Notes: generated by a model from the sequence alone, not told the origin. Counted from the stretch's first letter, positions 11,701 through 27,103 are shown. The stretch: 64,000 nt of DNA from Paralvinella palmiformis (GCA_025642065.1 JAODUP010000440.1:218501-282500); one strand, 5' to 3'. Program-made: numbers and translations.

Positions 11701-14700
11701 ATTAGACTTGTTTTGGTATAGAAACGGCCGAGTGAGTAATCGAGAGTTTTTCACTGATCTCCAAATAAAATAGGGCAATAATTTTGTTTTACTTTACAGG
11801 TTTGACTTTGAACGTTCTTATTGGTCGCAAGGGTAGCTTGACGTCATTAGAGGATTATTGGGATGTTGCAACTTTCTTCGAATTCAATGTTCTTACTGAA
11901 GAATATGGAAAGGCAGTACAGGCAGCAGAATATATGTACCAACTAGAACCTCCAATATGGTTAGTTTGTTTATAATCCTTCGCTGTACACTTTTGTAGAG
12001 AAAGTTTATCAGTTTACGATGCTGAATGTTTTCTTTTGGTCGCGCTGTTATATTGTCTGACTATATTTATTGTAATACACTCCTGTTGTTATGTAGTATT
12101 TGATAATAAGAACTTATAAGTGTTAAATCAGATAGCATGTAAAGCTTTTTTTATGTAATGCTTGAAGTCAAAATTGTTGTATTATCCAATTATACAAATT
12201 TCAAAATACAATTTTACTTGATTAGAATTATTTTTCATGAACAACAAAAGTAAAAATGAGTTGAATCTGAGTGTGCTCATTGCTAAAGCTCCTTGTGTAC
12301 GCTGTTCTTCGAGTTACCATGGTATTGTAAATATGGCTGTTGAACTAAATAAATGCATTGTCTCTCTCGTAAAGGACGGTGGTTTATGATAAACGATGTT
12401 TTGTTGAATGTCAGTTGTACATCACTGAGTAGCAGCCATTAGTGTGTTAATTCACTTTCAAACTATATACTAGGTATCTGAAATCAACACTCGGCAACAT
12501 AAAGCTTATCAGTTTCTTCAGAAAGGAAGATGAGGAGGTCATTTTAAGTCGTGAACAGAAACGTGATAAAGAGGTGAGAATCGATTCTTGCTGCGCTTCA
12601 TTTTGGCATTGATCAGTTGTTTTGTAGATATTAAACCGAGTGGATCAGTTGACATGTTTGTCTACTGACGAATCTTGATTATTTTCAGATGTTTGAATTC
12701 TGGATGGATTTCTTCAATGAGGCTATTAAAAATGAAACATCTGATGTCAGATTTCCAGTAAGTATGAGGATTTATATATGGAAAAGATCACTTAAATCAT
12801 TTCTATCCATCCATATTTATACACGTGAGCTGTTCTGCGATCCTTTTTTTAAACTTAGCAAAATTTGTGAATTTATAGTTTTTTAGTTCCCTCCAAATTT
12901 TAAAGTAGCATTTAGCAACTGTGTGTGTTTCTAATTTTACACGTAACTTCTTTTAAATATTCGGAAGACTATTTAATAAAATTATATCTAGGATAACGTT
13001 TATAATGTTTGCCGTGTAGATCGAATTAGTGCAAATTATTGAACAACTCGTTTAGATTTGGTGCTACAGCGTATGGTTTTATACAGCGATGAGTTAGGTT
13101 AAGATGTTTGTTGTAAAACTTATGAGTCTGTATTAAATAGATTAACTTGTACAGCCAATATAAATGTTATTAACTGTTTAGGTGCTGGTATTAGAGCCAA
13201 ACAAGGTTCTCATGCCAAGTTACGTTCAAGTGAATACTGAAGAGGAAGATGAGGTAATCAAATGCTATATCAATCAGAATATCCTATTTTGTCAGCAGTA
13301 ACACTTCAAAGAAGTGAGGAGCTATAATGCATTAGTCACAGCTAAAGTGTACAGGCACTTCTGTAATTAATAAAATTTTATTATCAGCTGTTTTACAGTT
13401 TAGTCATTTTCAAATCTGTGTTCGGGTGCCTCCATGGCTTAACTGGAAGCATTGTTGGCCACAGATTTATACAACCTAAGTTTAAACCCTAGGTGGGTTA
13501 TATCAGTGGATGTTTCATCTTTAACTTTACCTTGGTGCCTTTGGAGATAGCCTATCATGTGCACAAAACATTTCTGCAAATATGTGTTAAATGTATAATT
13601 ATTATAACTTTTATGGTTTAATTGTATGCTTACTAATGTTTGTCATGTTAAAGATTTACGTAATTAGCCTTTTTTGAGTGAGTAAAATAATATTATGAAA
13701 CTTTATCTGATTTAATTCTCATATTTATTTTTTTGATTTAAGAATTTATGAAAAGATCAAATAACTGTGTCAGTAAATTTGTATAGTACATGTTTCAGCT
13801 TGTATAGGATCATAATAAATTTGGAAAGGAAAAAACAAACTATTTGAGGCAGTAGGGAGTGAGATAATTTGATGCAAGACTGTTTTCGAAGTTATATTCA
13901 TGTTTAATCTTGTGTTTGTTAATCTAGTCAATAAGGATATGGCATGTTGCACCCGATCCGGACTGTAAGAAGATCCACGAATGGGTGTTCCTTCATTCAT
14001 CAATAAAAAGTATTAGTCATTACCACAGAAATAAGAAGGCTGTGTTTCTCTATGTGTACGAGAACTCTGATGACTTCCATATCTTCTTCCCATCAGAGAA
14101 TCATAAACAGAGGTAATGTACAGCTATATAATAACATTTGTGACTTATTGACTCATTAGACTGATTGGTGAATGCTTTTTGAGTAAATATTATCAATCTG
14201 TCAACACGTACAACCCAAGTGGGGTTTGGTTATAGAATTGGTCCACTTTATACTTCTGTGTGTTATGGATGGTGACTAAAGCCAGTGATAATGAATGACC
14301 TATTTGTGGCAATTTAATAACAAACTTTATTCACCCACTCATTCTTTAAAATTCCCATCTAAATTTTATTTTATTTAATCTACATAATTAAGATTTTTTT
14401 ATTTAATGATTAATTTAATGCATTGTGCAATTATTTACCTGACTTGGTTTTTATGCTCATTCAGTAATCATTAGTCCTATAGTAAGTTTATGTACAACCT
14501 ACTGTATTCTTCCGTGTATTGCCCGCATTCGTGTATAATATACCTCCTTTTGGTCAGAAAATGTCTGGAAAACCTTTGTTTTGGTAACGTGCAGGAGAAA
14601 CCAGGAAAATCTGCAGCAGTGTAGATGTTAAATATATTAAAAATCACACAAATTGGATAATTCGAACTATGGATAATTCGAAGTAATTACATAGGTCCCT

Positions 14701-15733
14701 TCAAATTCGAATAAACAGGAGTTTACTGTATACAATATCAGTCAAATATTTTATTACGTTATATTAATAATAATAATATATGACATTTATATAGAGCCCT
14801 ATTCAGCTAGATGGCTGCTCTAAGGTGCTTTACAGCATGATTATCCCTGACTTAGACCTGTTCCAATCTAGCACACTTCTCAACTCCCGAGGGAGCATAC
14901 GCCGGTACTCATTTTATGTATAAGTGAACCAGTCACCACATAACAGCATTGCAGCGCACGGAGCTTCGAACCTGCGACCGTTCGGTTACGAGTCCTACAC
15001 TCTAACTAACTGCGCCATCATGGCTCGATATTGTATAAGAAGTCAGTTATCTTCCCGTTGGCCGTTGTTTAGAAGATGATTCCAGAAGTGTCTGTTCAAT
15101 AGTTTCCAGTGTATTGTTTCTGTGATTGTTTTTAGGTTTTATGATAGCGTTATTGAGATGATTGAGAAGCAGGAGACTGGTGTGATAGATATTGAGGCTG
15201 ATATTCAGCAGCATACTATCCGGGTAAGTTACTAACGTTGGATGACCTCCTACTGCTCCGATTAAAAACCTCAGCCGTAGTTGATATTGTTATAATCCGC
15301 TATGCGTATATTGCCGGCCATGCAGTAAGCTGTGTTAAGCTTATAGTTACACTGTTGTATCCGTTATTTTGCCAGTATGAGTACGAGTATGATGAAAAGA
15401 ACAACAAGGTTCTATTGGGACGAGGTACATATGGTGCTGTGTTTGCCGCTCGTGACCTAGACACTCAAGTGCGAATAGCTGTCAAGGAAGTGCCAGAGAG
15501 AAATGCTGAGTATGTTTAGATTTTTCAATATTTTATGTGATATTGTTGCCGTTTTGGGGGAACACCCTGTGAAAATTTGTATTTTATTTAATCTGTTTTA
15601 TAAATTAAATAGCTGTTTAATCTGTTAAATCACTGTTTTATGTCCTACTGACACATCTAATTGTATTAATTGGATGTCTGTTACTCTGGGAAGGAATTCA
15701 AGTAGTATATTCTTTTAATCAGACTCTATTGAG

Positions 15734-15767
<34 letters not shown>

Positions 15768-17195
15768 TTCATTCCACAACTTCTAATTGTGACACACTAT
15801 ATTCTTAGAAACTGTTTGGACACCAACACATAATTTATTTACATGCACCAACATGTTGCGGCCAAAAAATTTATTATATTGAACATTTTGCGTACTGTTA
15901 TCTTTTATACTAAAAAATGAAATTTTTCTCACAGCAAGTAGACCATCACATTTTCTGTTTGATTCTCATTCATTCAGCAGTCTTAGTACACTAACTGTAC
16001 ATTACACTGAAGATGACCCCTATTATGGAGTACAGTTAGGGGACTATATTCTTCAGGTGTCACAAAGTACTGAAATTATGGCATTTAATTATCTTTACAG
16101 AGAGGTTCAGCCATTACATGAAGAGATTGCGTTACATTCACGTCTCAGTCACAGAAACATTGTTAAGTATCTTGGTTCCATCAGCGAAGATGGCATGTTC
16201 AAGATCTTTATGGAGCAAGTACCAGGAGGTAAATGGTTTAGACAATTAATGGCTGTATAACATCACCATTTTCCTTTTATATTAGTTCCTTTTATATTAG
16301 CTCCTGGTGATTATAGCTTACATTTAATGTTTGTGTTTAGTTGCTCCTGAATTACTGATCTTACCTGTCAGCTTCTCTATCTTTTTGCTTACTGTCTGTC
16401 TCGCTCTCTCTCCATATCCCCCTGTTTACATATATTTATTTAATAAAGTTTTGATATCATCTGATTTTTTATTTGCCTTTTTTTACAGGTAGTCTTTCAG
16501 CATTACTGAGGTCCAAATGGGGTCCTTTAAAAGGCAATGAATCAACAATAGCTTTCTACACGAGGCAGATACTTAGAGGTCTGAAATACCTGGTATGTGA
16601 TGCTTGTGTGATGCAGTTCATGTAGATCTTGTATAATTTGATTAGTATGTTTTCACAACCAGAAGACTATCCTTCATAGAATAGGGACTACGATATGGGT
16701 GTTTGTATGTTGGCGATGAGGCGTCATTAATAAAAGAATCGATGGGCTAGGATTCGAGTAACAGTCAATGAATTTAATAAATAATTTTAAATGTAATAAT
16801 TATGATTACATTGAAACAACTCTTCTACTTGAAACAAATCTGTACGCATTAATACAAATAAAGAGGAAGTGACGTAAAACATCTGGCAGGTACTATGATG
16901 GCAGCTTATCCCATTTCTGGATAAGAAAAGTGGCAATATCAATGCTTCGCTGAGACAAATAAGTTTTGTCGTTTGAACTGGATAGTTGATATCGGCATTG
17001 CCTCTCAAGCTTCGGAATAAGTTGCTCAATTAGATCAAATTTGCAGCAAGTCAGATAAATATTTTGTAAGATTCTTAAAATGCAGTTGTTTATATTAGGC
17101 TATCTGTAAACTACCATCTGTGTATTGATGTATAAAATATGTTGTGCCACATGAGTCAAAACATGTTTTAATTTAGTTTTCAGTTTATTAAGGTG

Positions 17196-17229
<34 letters not shown>

Positions 17230-20200
17230 ACAAATACTGCATCACAAAGTTTATAGTGCAGAATTGTAGTTGCATTGTAAACTGTAACGTCATCATCATA
17301 AAATGTTATGCAATTAAGTTTTTTTCAAAATTTTTTCAAATTATGTTTTATTGTACAATATATACTTTTGGATCACTGTTTATAAGTTAAAAGATATTAA
17401 GTAACTATGTTATTCACATGATAACAGGGGATTTAATTTTTTGCGAAATTTTACGTAATTGTAAATAGCTGCAGTTATATTTAGGAAATACTGAATAAGT
17501 GAATTAAGCTGAATTATTTCACACAATCTTAATGGTATTTAAGAAAAGGTTTTCTATGAAACCCTTTTTTTTTTTTTTTTTTCCTGTAGTAAAATTATAC
17601 TAACCTTTTTACTGTATTTTCAACAATAATATCAACAACAATTGATTTCTTGCAGCATGATAACAAGATAGTCCACAGAGATATAAAGGGCGATAATGTT
17701 CTAGTCAACACATACAGTGGTGTGCTAAAGATCTCCGACTTTGGTACATCGAAACGTCTTTCTGGCATCAATCCTTCGGCTGCTACATTTGCTGGTACCC
17801 TGCAGTACATGGCTCCGGAGGTCATAGACAAAGGTGTCAGAGGTTATGGGCCACCGGTGAGAGAGGCTTCGTAGTTTTTAACTTTATTAGGAATTGGTGT
17901 GATCCGATGATGGTTGGCTTGATATCATGATGTGGATGGTGATGATCATGATTGTGGTGATGATAATGATGATGATGGTGATGATGATGTTTAAAGTATA
18001 TTTATAAACCATCAAAATCAACAGGCCATTGTCATAAAGAGGTCAACAACATGTAATGGAAAATTATTAAAATGGTATTAACAGTTAAATGCTCTGATTG
18101 AAAGGTGGTATTGATAGTTTGTTTAAAAGCAGCACGAGATTTCGATCTAATGGTATACATCTTCAAGTAGGTTTTATCTGATTATGATGATTTAATCATT
18201 ACGTATTATGTATCATGCAGTTCATTTCCTCTCATGCTTTTTATTATTAACATTACTCGCTGAAATAGCTGAACATAGAATTACTGGGAGCATTAAATAA
18301 ATGTCACACCCATAGAGGCTACACAATATAGGTCATCAGACTTCCATGTGAAGTACGATTATTTAGCACTGAAATTGAAATTTATTCACCATGAAGCAGA
18401 AATTTGGCTCCTGTAGTCCAATTTTTTACATTTAGCCATATGTACAATACATACTTTTGGATCTTTGTTTGTAATAAGTTTGCTACAGAAGATATCTGTG
18501 AATTATTGATCTGACTATGATTTTTCTGAGATTGACCTTCCGTGTTCATTGTTTTTCAGGCTGATATTTGGTCACTTGGATGTACTGTGATTGAGATGGC
18601 TACAGGAAAACCACCTTTTATTGATGTAAGTATATTTATTAATTTTGTAGCTTGGTGATCGGCAATTGTAGATTTCCATCTCTTACCAAGTGAAAATTGT
18701 GTTGCTTTCATCTGTAATAAACCACTGGCTACCACATTTTATATTCCGAGCCTTCCAGGAAGTGATTTTAGTATATTTCAGGGTTCCCATGCATCCTGGA
18801 AAACCTGGAAAATAAATTTGTTATGGAAATGTCCTTGAATTTGACAAAATCAAGAAATGTCCTGGAAAAATAAATTTGTTATGGAAATGTCCTTGAATTT
18901 GACAAAATCAGGAAATGTCCTGAAAAAATATCACTTGTGAATGAATATTGTGCCTGTAGAAGAAAACTTCGACTGTAGAAGAAAAGAGTGCTGGTATATA
19001 GTGTTAATATACCATGTTAGTAATAATTTCAATAAAATTGGTTGGTTCAGACAGCTAGGAGGGGTCTGAAGGAGGCTGGACCATAAAATGTTAATAAGCG
19101 ATCATGCATTGAATAAATATGTAATGCTTTAAATCTTGTTTACTTTGTACTGGAAAATGCTAATTTTGTCCTGGAAAAGTCCTGGAAAATAATATTTCCT
19201 TAGCTGTGGGAACCATGGTATTTACTGAGTAGTGAATGGTACTTTAGTTGTCAGTCATTCTTCAGTAATTGGCCTTTCATGGCGTGTTGATTTTGATCAC
19301 TGTTTAATCAGTGATTTATGGTACATTGTGCAGCTGTAATGATCTTGCAGAACCTGAAAAGCTTTCCTAATGGCATTTTAAATGTGATTTTAACATTCAT
19401 TTGTCAATAAAAAAAGTCTCGTTAGTTAATTAGCCCTACGTGTATAAAAACATTATCCCAAACCAACCAAAAATTATAGAAAATGCATGTCTGTTGGCAA
19501 TCACTTTTATCTAAATTCTGTTGGGTATACTGTATATTTTCAGCATTAGCTGTGTAAGATTGCTGTATATCTTGAAAAACTTAAATTGCTATAAATGTTT
19601 CCATTGATTAAGAAATTTGTGATATCTGTAGTAACAGCTGATTTATTCCTAACATTAATATATAGTAATCTTTGGACAGATTATGGTATTAGAAAAGTGT
19701 TGTGCATTATTATATGAAGGAGAACCAAATGGTGTTAATATGCGACCTCAGCTGAAGGTTAATAAATGTACATTGTATGTTTTTCTGCCATAGCTAGTGT
19801 AGCTAGTTATATTCTTCGGTGTGTTGTAATAAAACATGTCATTTATTGGATTTTGTAAAGCTGGGTCCTGAAGCTGCAATGTTTAAAGTTGGCTTCTATA
19901 AAGTGCATCCAGAATTCCCTCCAACACTGTCACCGATGGCACAGGACTTCCTTAAGAGGTTAGTTTATGCTTTATATATAACTATCAACAGTAGTTGTTA
20001 GCTTCAGTGGATTTAATCTTTATTGTTATATATCTTTAAATGTGACTCAGTGATTCACTTGAATATGGTATGTATATATTGGTGGTTGTATTTGATAAGA
20101 GTAGTTTGTTAGTATGCATACTAAAGACACCTTATGTATCAGTTACCATTACTTTCAGTCTGGTAGTTCAGTTAGCTAATTTGGAAATTGTATGTTCTGG

Positions 20201-23200
20201 ATTTCAGGTGCTTTGATCCAGATCCAGACAAGAGAGCACCAGCAGCAGATCTTCTCGAACATCCTTTCCTTGATGAGTAAGTTATATTATGTTTGTATAT
20301 TAGATTATTGGTTTTAAACTGCTGGCTATATTTGACCCTACTAGGAAATATTTTGGATAAAGTTTACCAAGTAACCGAGTGTATATCTTAATAACACCTA
20401 TAGTGGAAAAGCTGTTGCTGAATTACATAATAGAGTTGTATGCAATTAATCTGTAATAATTTGACTATATAAGTAGATGCCTGGCTTAAATATGGGAGGA
20501 AACACATACTGATGTGGCCTTTTATGGCAGATTTGATTTATTGCCAACACACTGCTATTTGATATTTATGTCTAATATTTGTTCTGATGGCTGCTGACAT
20601 TGACAGCCAGAAGAATGATCCACTCTAAATAATCAAAGGTCTCCAAAACTACTTTGGCAGAGGGTTTTGCTGCTTTTGTTTAGATAACCATATGTTGACT
20701 TCAAACTTTTTCAAATTTTAGTCATTTGTGAATGATCAGTTTTAGTCATTATCACATGTTTGACCTGCATATTATAATCATGTAATATAATTAAAGATCT
20801 GCCAATCTGTTGTTTGTATTGAACATAAATTAACTATAAAAAGATTGCTTTTATTATTATTATTATTATTATTATTGTACTAAAATATGACATAATAACC
20901 ACTTAATCAAAATGGTGCTACAGTGTTGCTTAAAATGAAATGATAGATATTAATGTTTGTATGAAGATGAACATTATAGAAATAATAGTATGGAAGCTTT
21001 AACATTTTAGGTAATTGCTTTGTATGAATTTATACAAGATGGCTCTTACTTAAGTAATATTGTATTTACTTCTTAATTATTGTGCATTTTCAAGCTGCTC
21101 TACTCTCTCACCTTTTTATTACTATTCATATGAAAGGATTGTAAGCCATTTGATGGAATCCAGTCTTAGTTCTGTTCATGCAGACTGATTTCTAGTTAAA
21201 AGATAACACATCCAGTTCTGATTGTTTAATGGGATTGACTTTTTTTACTCTGTCACAGAGCACCACAACACTTAAGCCCTACCAAGCCAAAGCATAAATA
21301 TGACCGAGGCCTGTCCATTGGGGAGGAGAAGTAGAGTAGTTCATATCTATTTACTGCTTGATGAAATATTAACCATAAACTCCTGCGATGTTTTATATAA
21401 ATATATCCACAAAGACTTGAAATTACTGCACTGCCTCATCACGACCTACAATAATGGGAAGTTTCTGTTTAGGGAGTGCTAAAATTCGGCCTTCGTAGAA
21501 CGGGGAGCCATCTTCCGTTAGCTCTCTAACGTTTCTTTCAAACATTTCAATTCAATTTAATTCAGTGGTGGTGGTGGTGAAACAGTTACTGTTGTGTTGA
21601 GGTAATGCCGTGATTTGCTAGCCTGTTTGCTTGATACTTATGTCCTGCCTAATTCAGTCTGTGCAGATGTTTCAGAGTCTCTGCTAACATAAAGGAACTG
21701 CAGCCCTAATCCATAAACCTAAACATAAATAAGTGTGTATCCCTAGTTAGAGCTGCCTAATGCAAATAATCCATCACAGACACCAAGATGAAGGTAATAT
21801 GCGTACGGCTAAATTATCCTCTGATCCATTTAATGTCTTCACATACAGGATATGCCACATCCTTGCATTGTTTCTTGGATAAAAGAGACAGTCAATGACA
21901 AATATTCCCTTAGATTAAAACATACTTAAAACCAAAAATGATTGATGTTTTAAGGCCACTTTTGTACACGTGGTAGGCTAAATGGGCCGAGCGACCTCCA
22001 AAGATAATGAAGCAAAGTCAAAGACGAAACCCCCTTCGGATATGCCCATGCCAAGATTTCGAACTTGGGTGGTAGCGATATTTTGTCCAATGCACTATCA
22101 ATTAGACCATTGAGACGCCCTTTAAAACCAAAATCGGAATCAGTTAACCCACTGATATTATAGGACCGATATTATTGTTGTTTTGTGCATTTGTAATGTA
22201 CTGCTAATAGTGCTATCATTATTCTTGATAAGAACTCCATCTTGTCTCCTTTTGGCATTAGGGTCATGATGATTTCTGTTTTTACAAGTCAGAGGTAAAA
22301 AATTTGGAGCATTGATTTGCCAAGCCATTTATTAATACACTGTAAACTTGAACTTAATTTAGAAGTAAGACATTATTATAAATAGACTTGGGGTTAATTC
22401 CATTTTGTCAATTCCAATTCTACATCAAATTTATCAATTCCAATTCCAGTTAGTCCCTTTGATCTACCTACTCCGAGTATCTACCAATCAGTGATTGGAG
22501 TAGGTACTTGGATTAGGTATTCCGAGTACCTACTCTGAATACCTACTTGGAATACCTGCTCCGAGTAGTTTATTGTCAGTAAGTAGGATTGTCATGGAAG
22601 AAATATTAAATGGTAAATTAATTTGTGGATTTAATTTTGTTTGTAGCAAACTAATTCCAATTCCAAATTGATCAATTCCAATTCCATTAAAAATATAAGC
22701 AATTCCGGAATTGGAATTGCCTACCAATTCCAGAATTGAATTGACCCCATGTCTTTTTATAAATTGAAGTGTATTGCCTTGTCATTAATATAAATTAGTA
22801 GCATTTTTTCAGCAGTTAATATTTAGTTTGTCTTTGACTGGATCAAACAATTCTGTCGATATTTACATGTCATGCACTTGATGGCATTACATCAGAGCAA
22901 AGTTCATGGCATGGCGAAGTTGGTGGTTTTAAATTGTGTAAGTGGTTCTAGTCATAAAACGGATCAGAGCCAGCGTTTACGGCGTGTCTTGCCAGTTGCC
23001 TGGCTTTTCCCCACATTCTGTTTTAATCAACATTTCAGATGTTCCTGCATGTGCATAAATGAATTAACAAGAATGCTTTCCAGATAATGTAACACTTTTC
23101 ATTGCGTTGTTCTGTGCAGACCTGAACTTAACAAATATTTCAATAACTGCACTCGGATGTGTATAGACAGTGATCTTTACGATTAGTTCTGGATGTAGTG

Positions 23201-23484
23201 AGCATGCTCTCTTCAGGTTGGTATTTTTCATACTGTTTGTGAGCACACTGGCTGAGTGCCATTATGGTAGTATAGACTTGAGCTATTCTCCTCATAAATG
23301 AGGTGACTTGAACTCTGTTAATTGTTGCCTAATTGTTATATGGTCCTTGTCTTCATTTCACTTAGTTGGTACACACATATAATTACATATACATACACAA
23401 TGGACACACACACCCATACAGTAACACATTAAATAGTGTTATGGTTTATATGCACATCCATGTATACATTTGCACACACACGCT

Positions 23485-23540
<56 letters not shown>

Positions 23541-26500
23541 GTGTAGCCAACTATCTTGTATAAGTCTTGCTAGTAGAATCTGTTAAGTATAAAGAACAAA
23601 ATGTTCAAACATATTCTTGATAGTGTGCTATGGCAGTGCTAATCCAGGCTGTCTGTATTATAAGGTTCACTTCTGTGCTTCTAACTGCACGGACAGTGTG
23701 CCGTGATATAACAGGCTCTTTATCAATCTGTCTGCTTGTTTAGGGCACCTTTTGCACCTGGCTTCAGGAGCCGTACGGGTTCGGGAACAGGTGGCCATAT
23801 AAACAGGTATAGGCATTGGCTTGTCATGTGTATTTTCATGTCTCCATGTTATCCTGCATGCTGAGCTTTGTTAGTGTGCTGCCTCGTTTTGTGTTTATGG
23901 TGTTATTGTTTCATGTTGGCCATAATATTACATGCTGATGGTAGGCATAGTAAACAAATAGTGTTAGTGCGTAGTCTGTTCACCTGCAAATTGCATTAAT
24001 TAACTTGACTGGGTAGTTTGTTGAGATGGTGGCTATATTTGGGACATCTTGTTAATCTCCACGCTGGGGATAAGCTTTCTTAGCACTAATTTTGTGAACA
24101 TCAGAGAATAGGTCTATTTTAAGGTGAGTTTGTGATTTAGTGAGTATGGGTGAGTGAGTGGGTGAATGAGAGAGTGAGTGAATAAACATGGATTGTAATG
24201 ACGCGTCAGCACAAGTTAGACCATTAGTGGGCCTAGAACATTTACAAATTCAATGTATGCTTTAGCAGTGTGTAAAAGGTATTAACACAGAGAGTCATGA
24301 ATCTTCAGTACACCGTCTGTATGATTCCTCAGTGAACAAAAAACCTTGAGCATGTAACTTTTTCGTGCTGAGATATATGTAATGACTCACCAGCCCATTA
24401 GTTGTTATACAAAGTTATAGCTGTCATGCCTACCAGTAACCTGCCCAGGTCAGAGCACATTGGCTGTGAGTATGTCTAAGCTGAATGTTAAGATATCTTG
24501 CAAGCTACATCAATAGTTGCCTCTTAATTGTATTCTTCAATGGGTTCCAGTTTACAGACTGCAATGGCATCATTGGCCTCTGTACTCTGAGAAATGTGTA
24601 TTAATGATTTTAATTCTGTAATACAAATTATGCTGAAGTTTTAATTACATTTATTACAACTGGACTTAAATTACATAGTATTGACTGGATACAAACTATA
24701 CTTGAGAATGATTCTTCTATTCCCATACATTACTATAATGAATTATACACGGTGAATATTGTATATAAATCACCAGTGAAGTGAGCTGAGCCCCTATAGC
24801 ACTGTTTAAGGTGCAAGTGTTCTTGTTGCTGAGCCAGGCATCCTTACAATGATTTAATAATGTACTTTGTCCTCTGCAGTCAACTGAACACCGGATTTAG
24901 AAATTCATTGCGTATTTGTGTGTTTATGTTTGTGTACAGTCGACCAATACATTTAAAGAAAAGCTTAAATACGAAAAAGGAAATGTTCGTTCATGCTAGC
25001 AAGACAAATGTACCAGATCTAGAAACAAAAATTTGAATATGATGATGATAATGATGATGGTAATAATGATGATGATGATGATGATGGTGTTGAACGATGT
25101 GTCAAAGAAGAAGTATGTCAGGTTTGATAACATTATGATTTTAATTTTTATTATTTTTACCATTATTCTTGTTATTATTAAATGGACTTCATTAAATTTC
25201 TGTATTGCAGCAATTATTGCTTTATTTCTGAGCACCAGTTCTGTTTGCCAGACACCCTCTGTTGTGTGTGTGTGTTCTTAATTAAGGACAATTACGTTGC
25301 CTGTTCACTATTTAGTTATGAGTTACGAATTTTCCAGTGTGTTTTCCCTGTGGTTTTGCTACACTAAGTAATAAACATTAATATTTAACTAACTTTCTAC
25401 ATCATGGCTTTTCGGGTAAAATTACTAACTTCGGTCTAGTGACTTCGACTTTTAATATACAACGGCAAATTGAGACATCTTCTGCTAAGTGTTATAACAG
25501 TTGTCCACACTTGCCAGCTGTTGATATGCAGATAGACCTGATTTATATATATTTTTTCACTGGTTGTCAGGTGGTGTACCATTTATAACATTACTAAATG
25601 CAGTGGGCAGTAGTCATCTGGTTATTCAGTTGAAGTCTCTCCTGCTTTTCAGCGCCCCGAAGAAGAAGAAAAAGCACCAGAAAGCCGAGTTGAAGAATTC
25701 AGAATTCAACAGAAGTATATCAGGTAATAATAAAGTGGCGTTTACGTTGGTTTGAGACTTGGCACAAAAAATTCTTTTCTTCGGTCAGTGAATGATTGGA
25801 AGCTCTAATGGGATTTTGGTACCAGCAGAAGGAGAACACGACTTTGTTCACTATTCAAAACTTGTCATTTATTCAGAGAAAGGGAAAATTTGTTGTCTGT
25901 GAAATTTTGCTATTGGTGTCAGTGACAGAGCGAGGAGCAGATTTATTTCATGCCCGAAAAGTCAGTGGAAACAAGACGTGGGGGGCTCGTCAAATATATC
26001 ATTCTACTAATAAATACTTATTAAATGCATGTCGTCTATCCGCTGATTTGACCCATTAATGAATAGTTCTCCTCACCGTTGCCTATATAGTAAATTGTGT
26101 GTGTATGTGTGTGTGTGTGTGTGTATGTATGTGTGTGTGTGTTCTTGGACATAAATACTATGCATTGAGCACAAATATATTTATTTATTCATACCTATTG
26201 TTTTACCATGGCTTGGTTGTTGGTAAGTGTCTCCAATACCTTGTTCTATTTGTCTTGTCTACATCTTTGTACGTGGATGGCATTTTATAGCGGGGTTCTT
26301 GACGGATCTGATCAATAGCAAGCATGAACAGTACTTTTTAATTGCCTGTCAAATATTTTAAACTTATTTGACTCTCTGCATCATAAGCTCATCCATTCTT
26401 CAATTGATCGATCCACCCAGTCTTCCATCCATTGGCAGGTGGAGCTTTCAAAACTGTTGATGGGGTTGCTTCATTTTGTCTTGCATTGGCGTTTCCTATA

Positions 26501-26826
26501 GTGGCCAGTCTCGATTGAAACCTAAATTATTTTGTGTTTTACTTTTATCAAAATATGGTTTCAAAGGTTGAAAACAATTCCATTGTTTCAACCAATTTTC
26601 AAACGTTTACCGAATAAAGTTTCTTATTACGGTTCTCGAGTACTGTAAATGTATCTGTTATTGTCAGAAACAGGTCAGGTCCTTGTATTTGTGCAGATCT
26701 AATACAGTGTTTGGTGTTCGGATTATTTTAGGACTGTCAGATGGTGTAGCACATTTGAAATTATTGAATAGCTTAATTCCTTATGATATATGGTGTGACA
26801 ACGAATGTGTATGCTCATGTGCTCCC

Positions 26827-26886
<60 letters not shown>

Positions 26887-27005
26887 CATTCACAAGAAGG
26901 GGTGCATGTGCACACATATGCACGCACGCACATGCACACACGCACGCACGCACACACACACACACACACAGCCTACCATGTGCACAAAAGTGGCTGTAAA
27001 ACACC

Positions 27006-27103
<98 letters not shown>

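Noticed and set aside
25033..25281. Met/Ile-rich open frames on both strands
   Set aside because: Produced by an (ATG)n/(ATT)n repeat.
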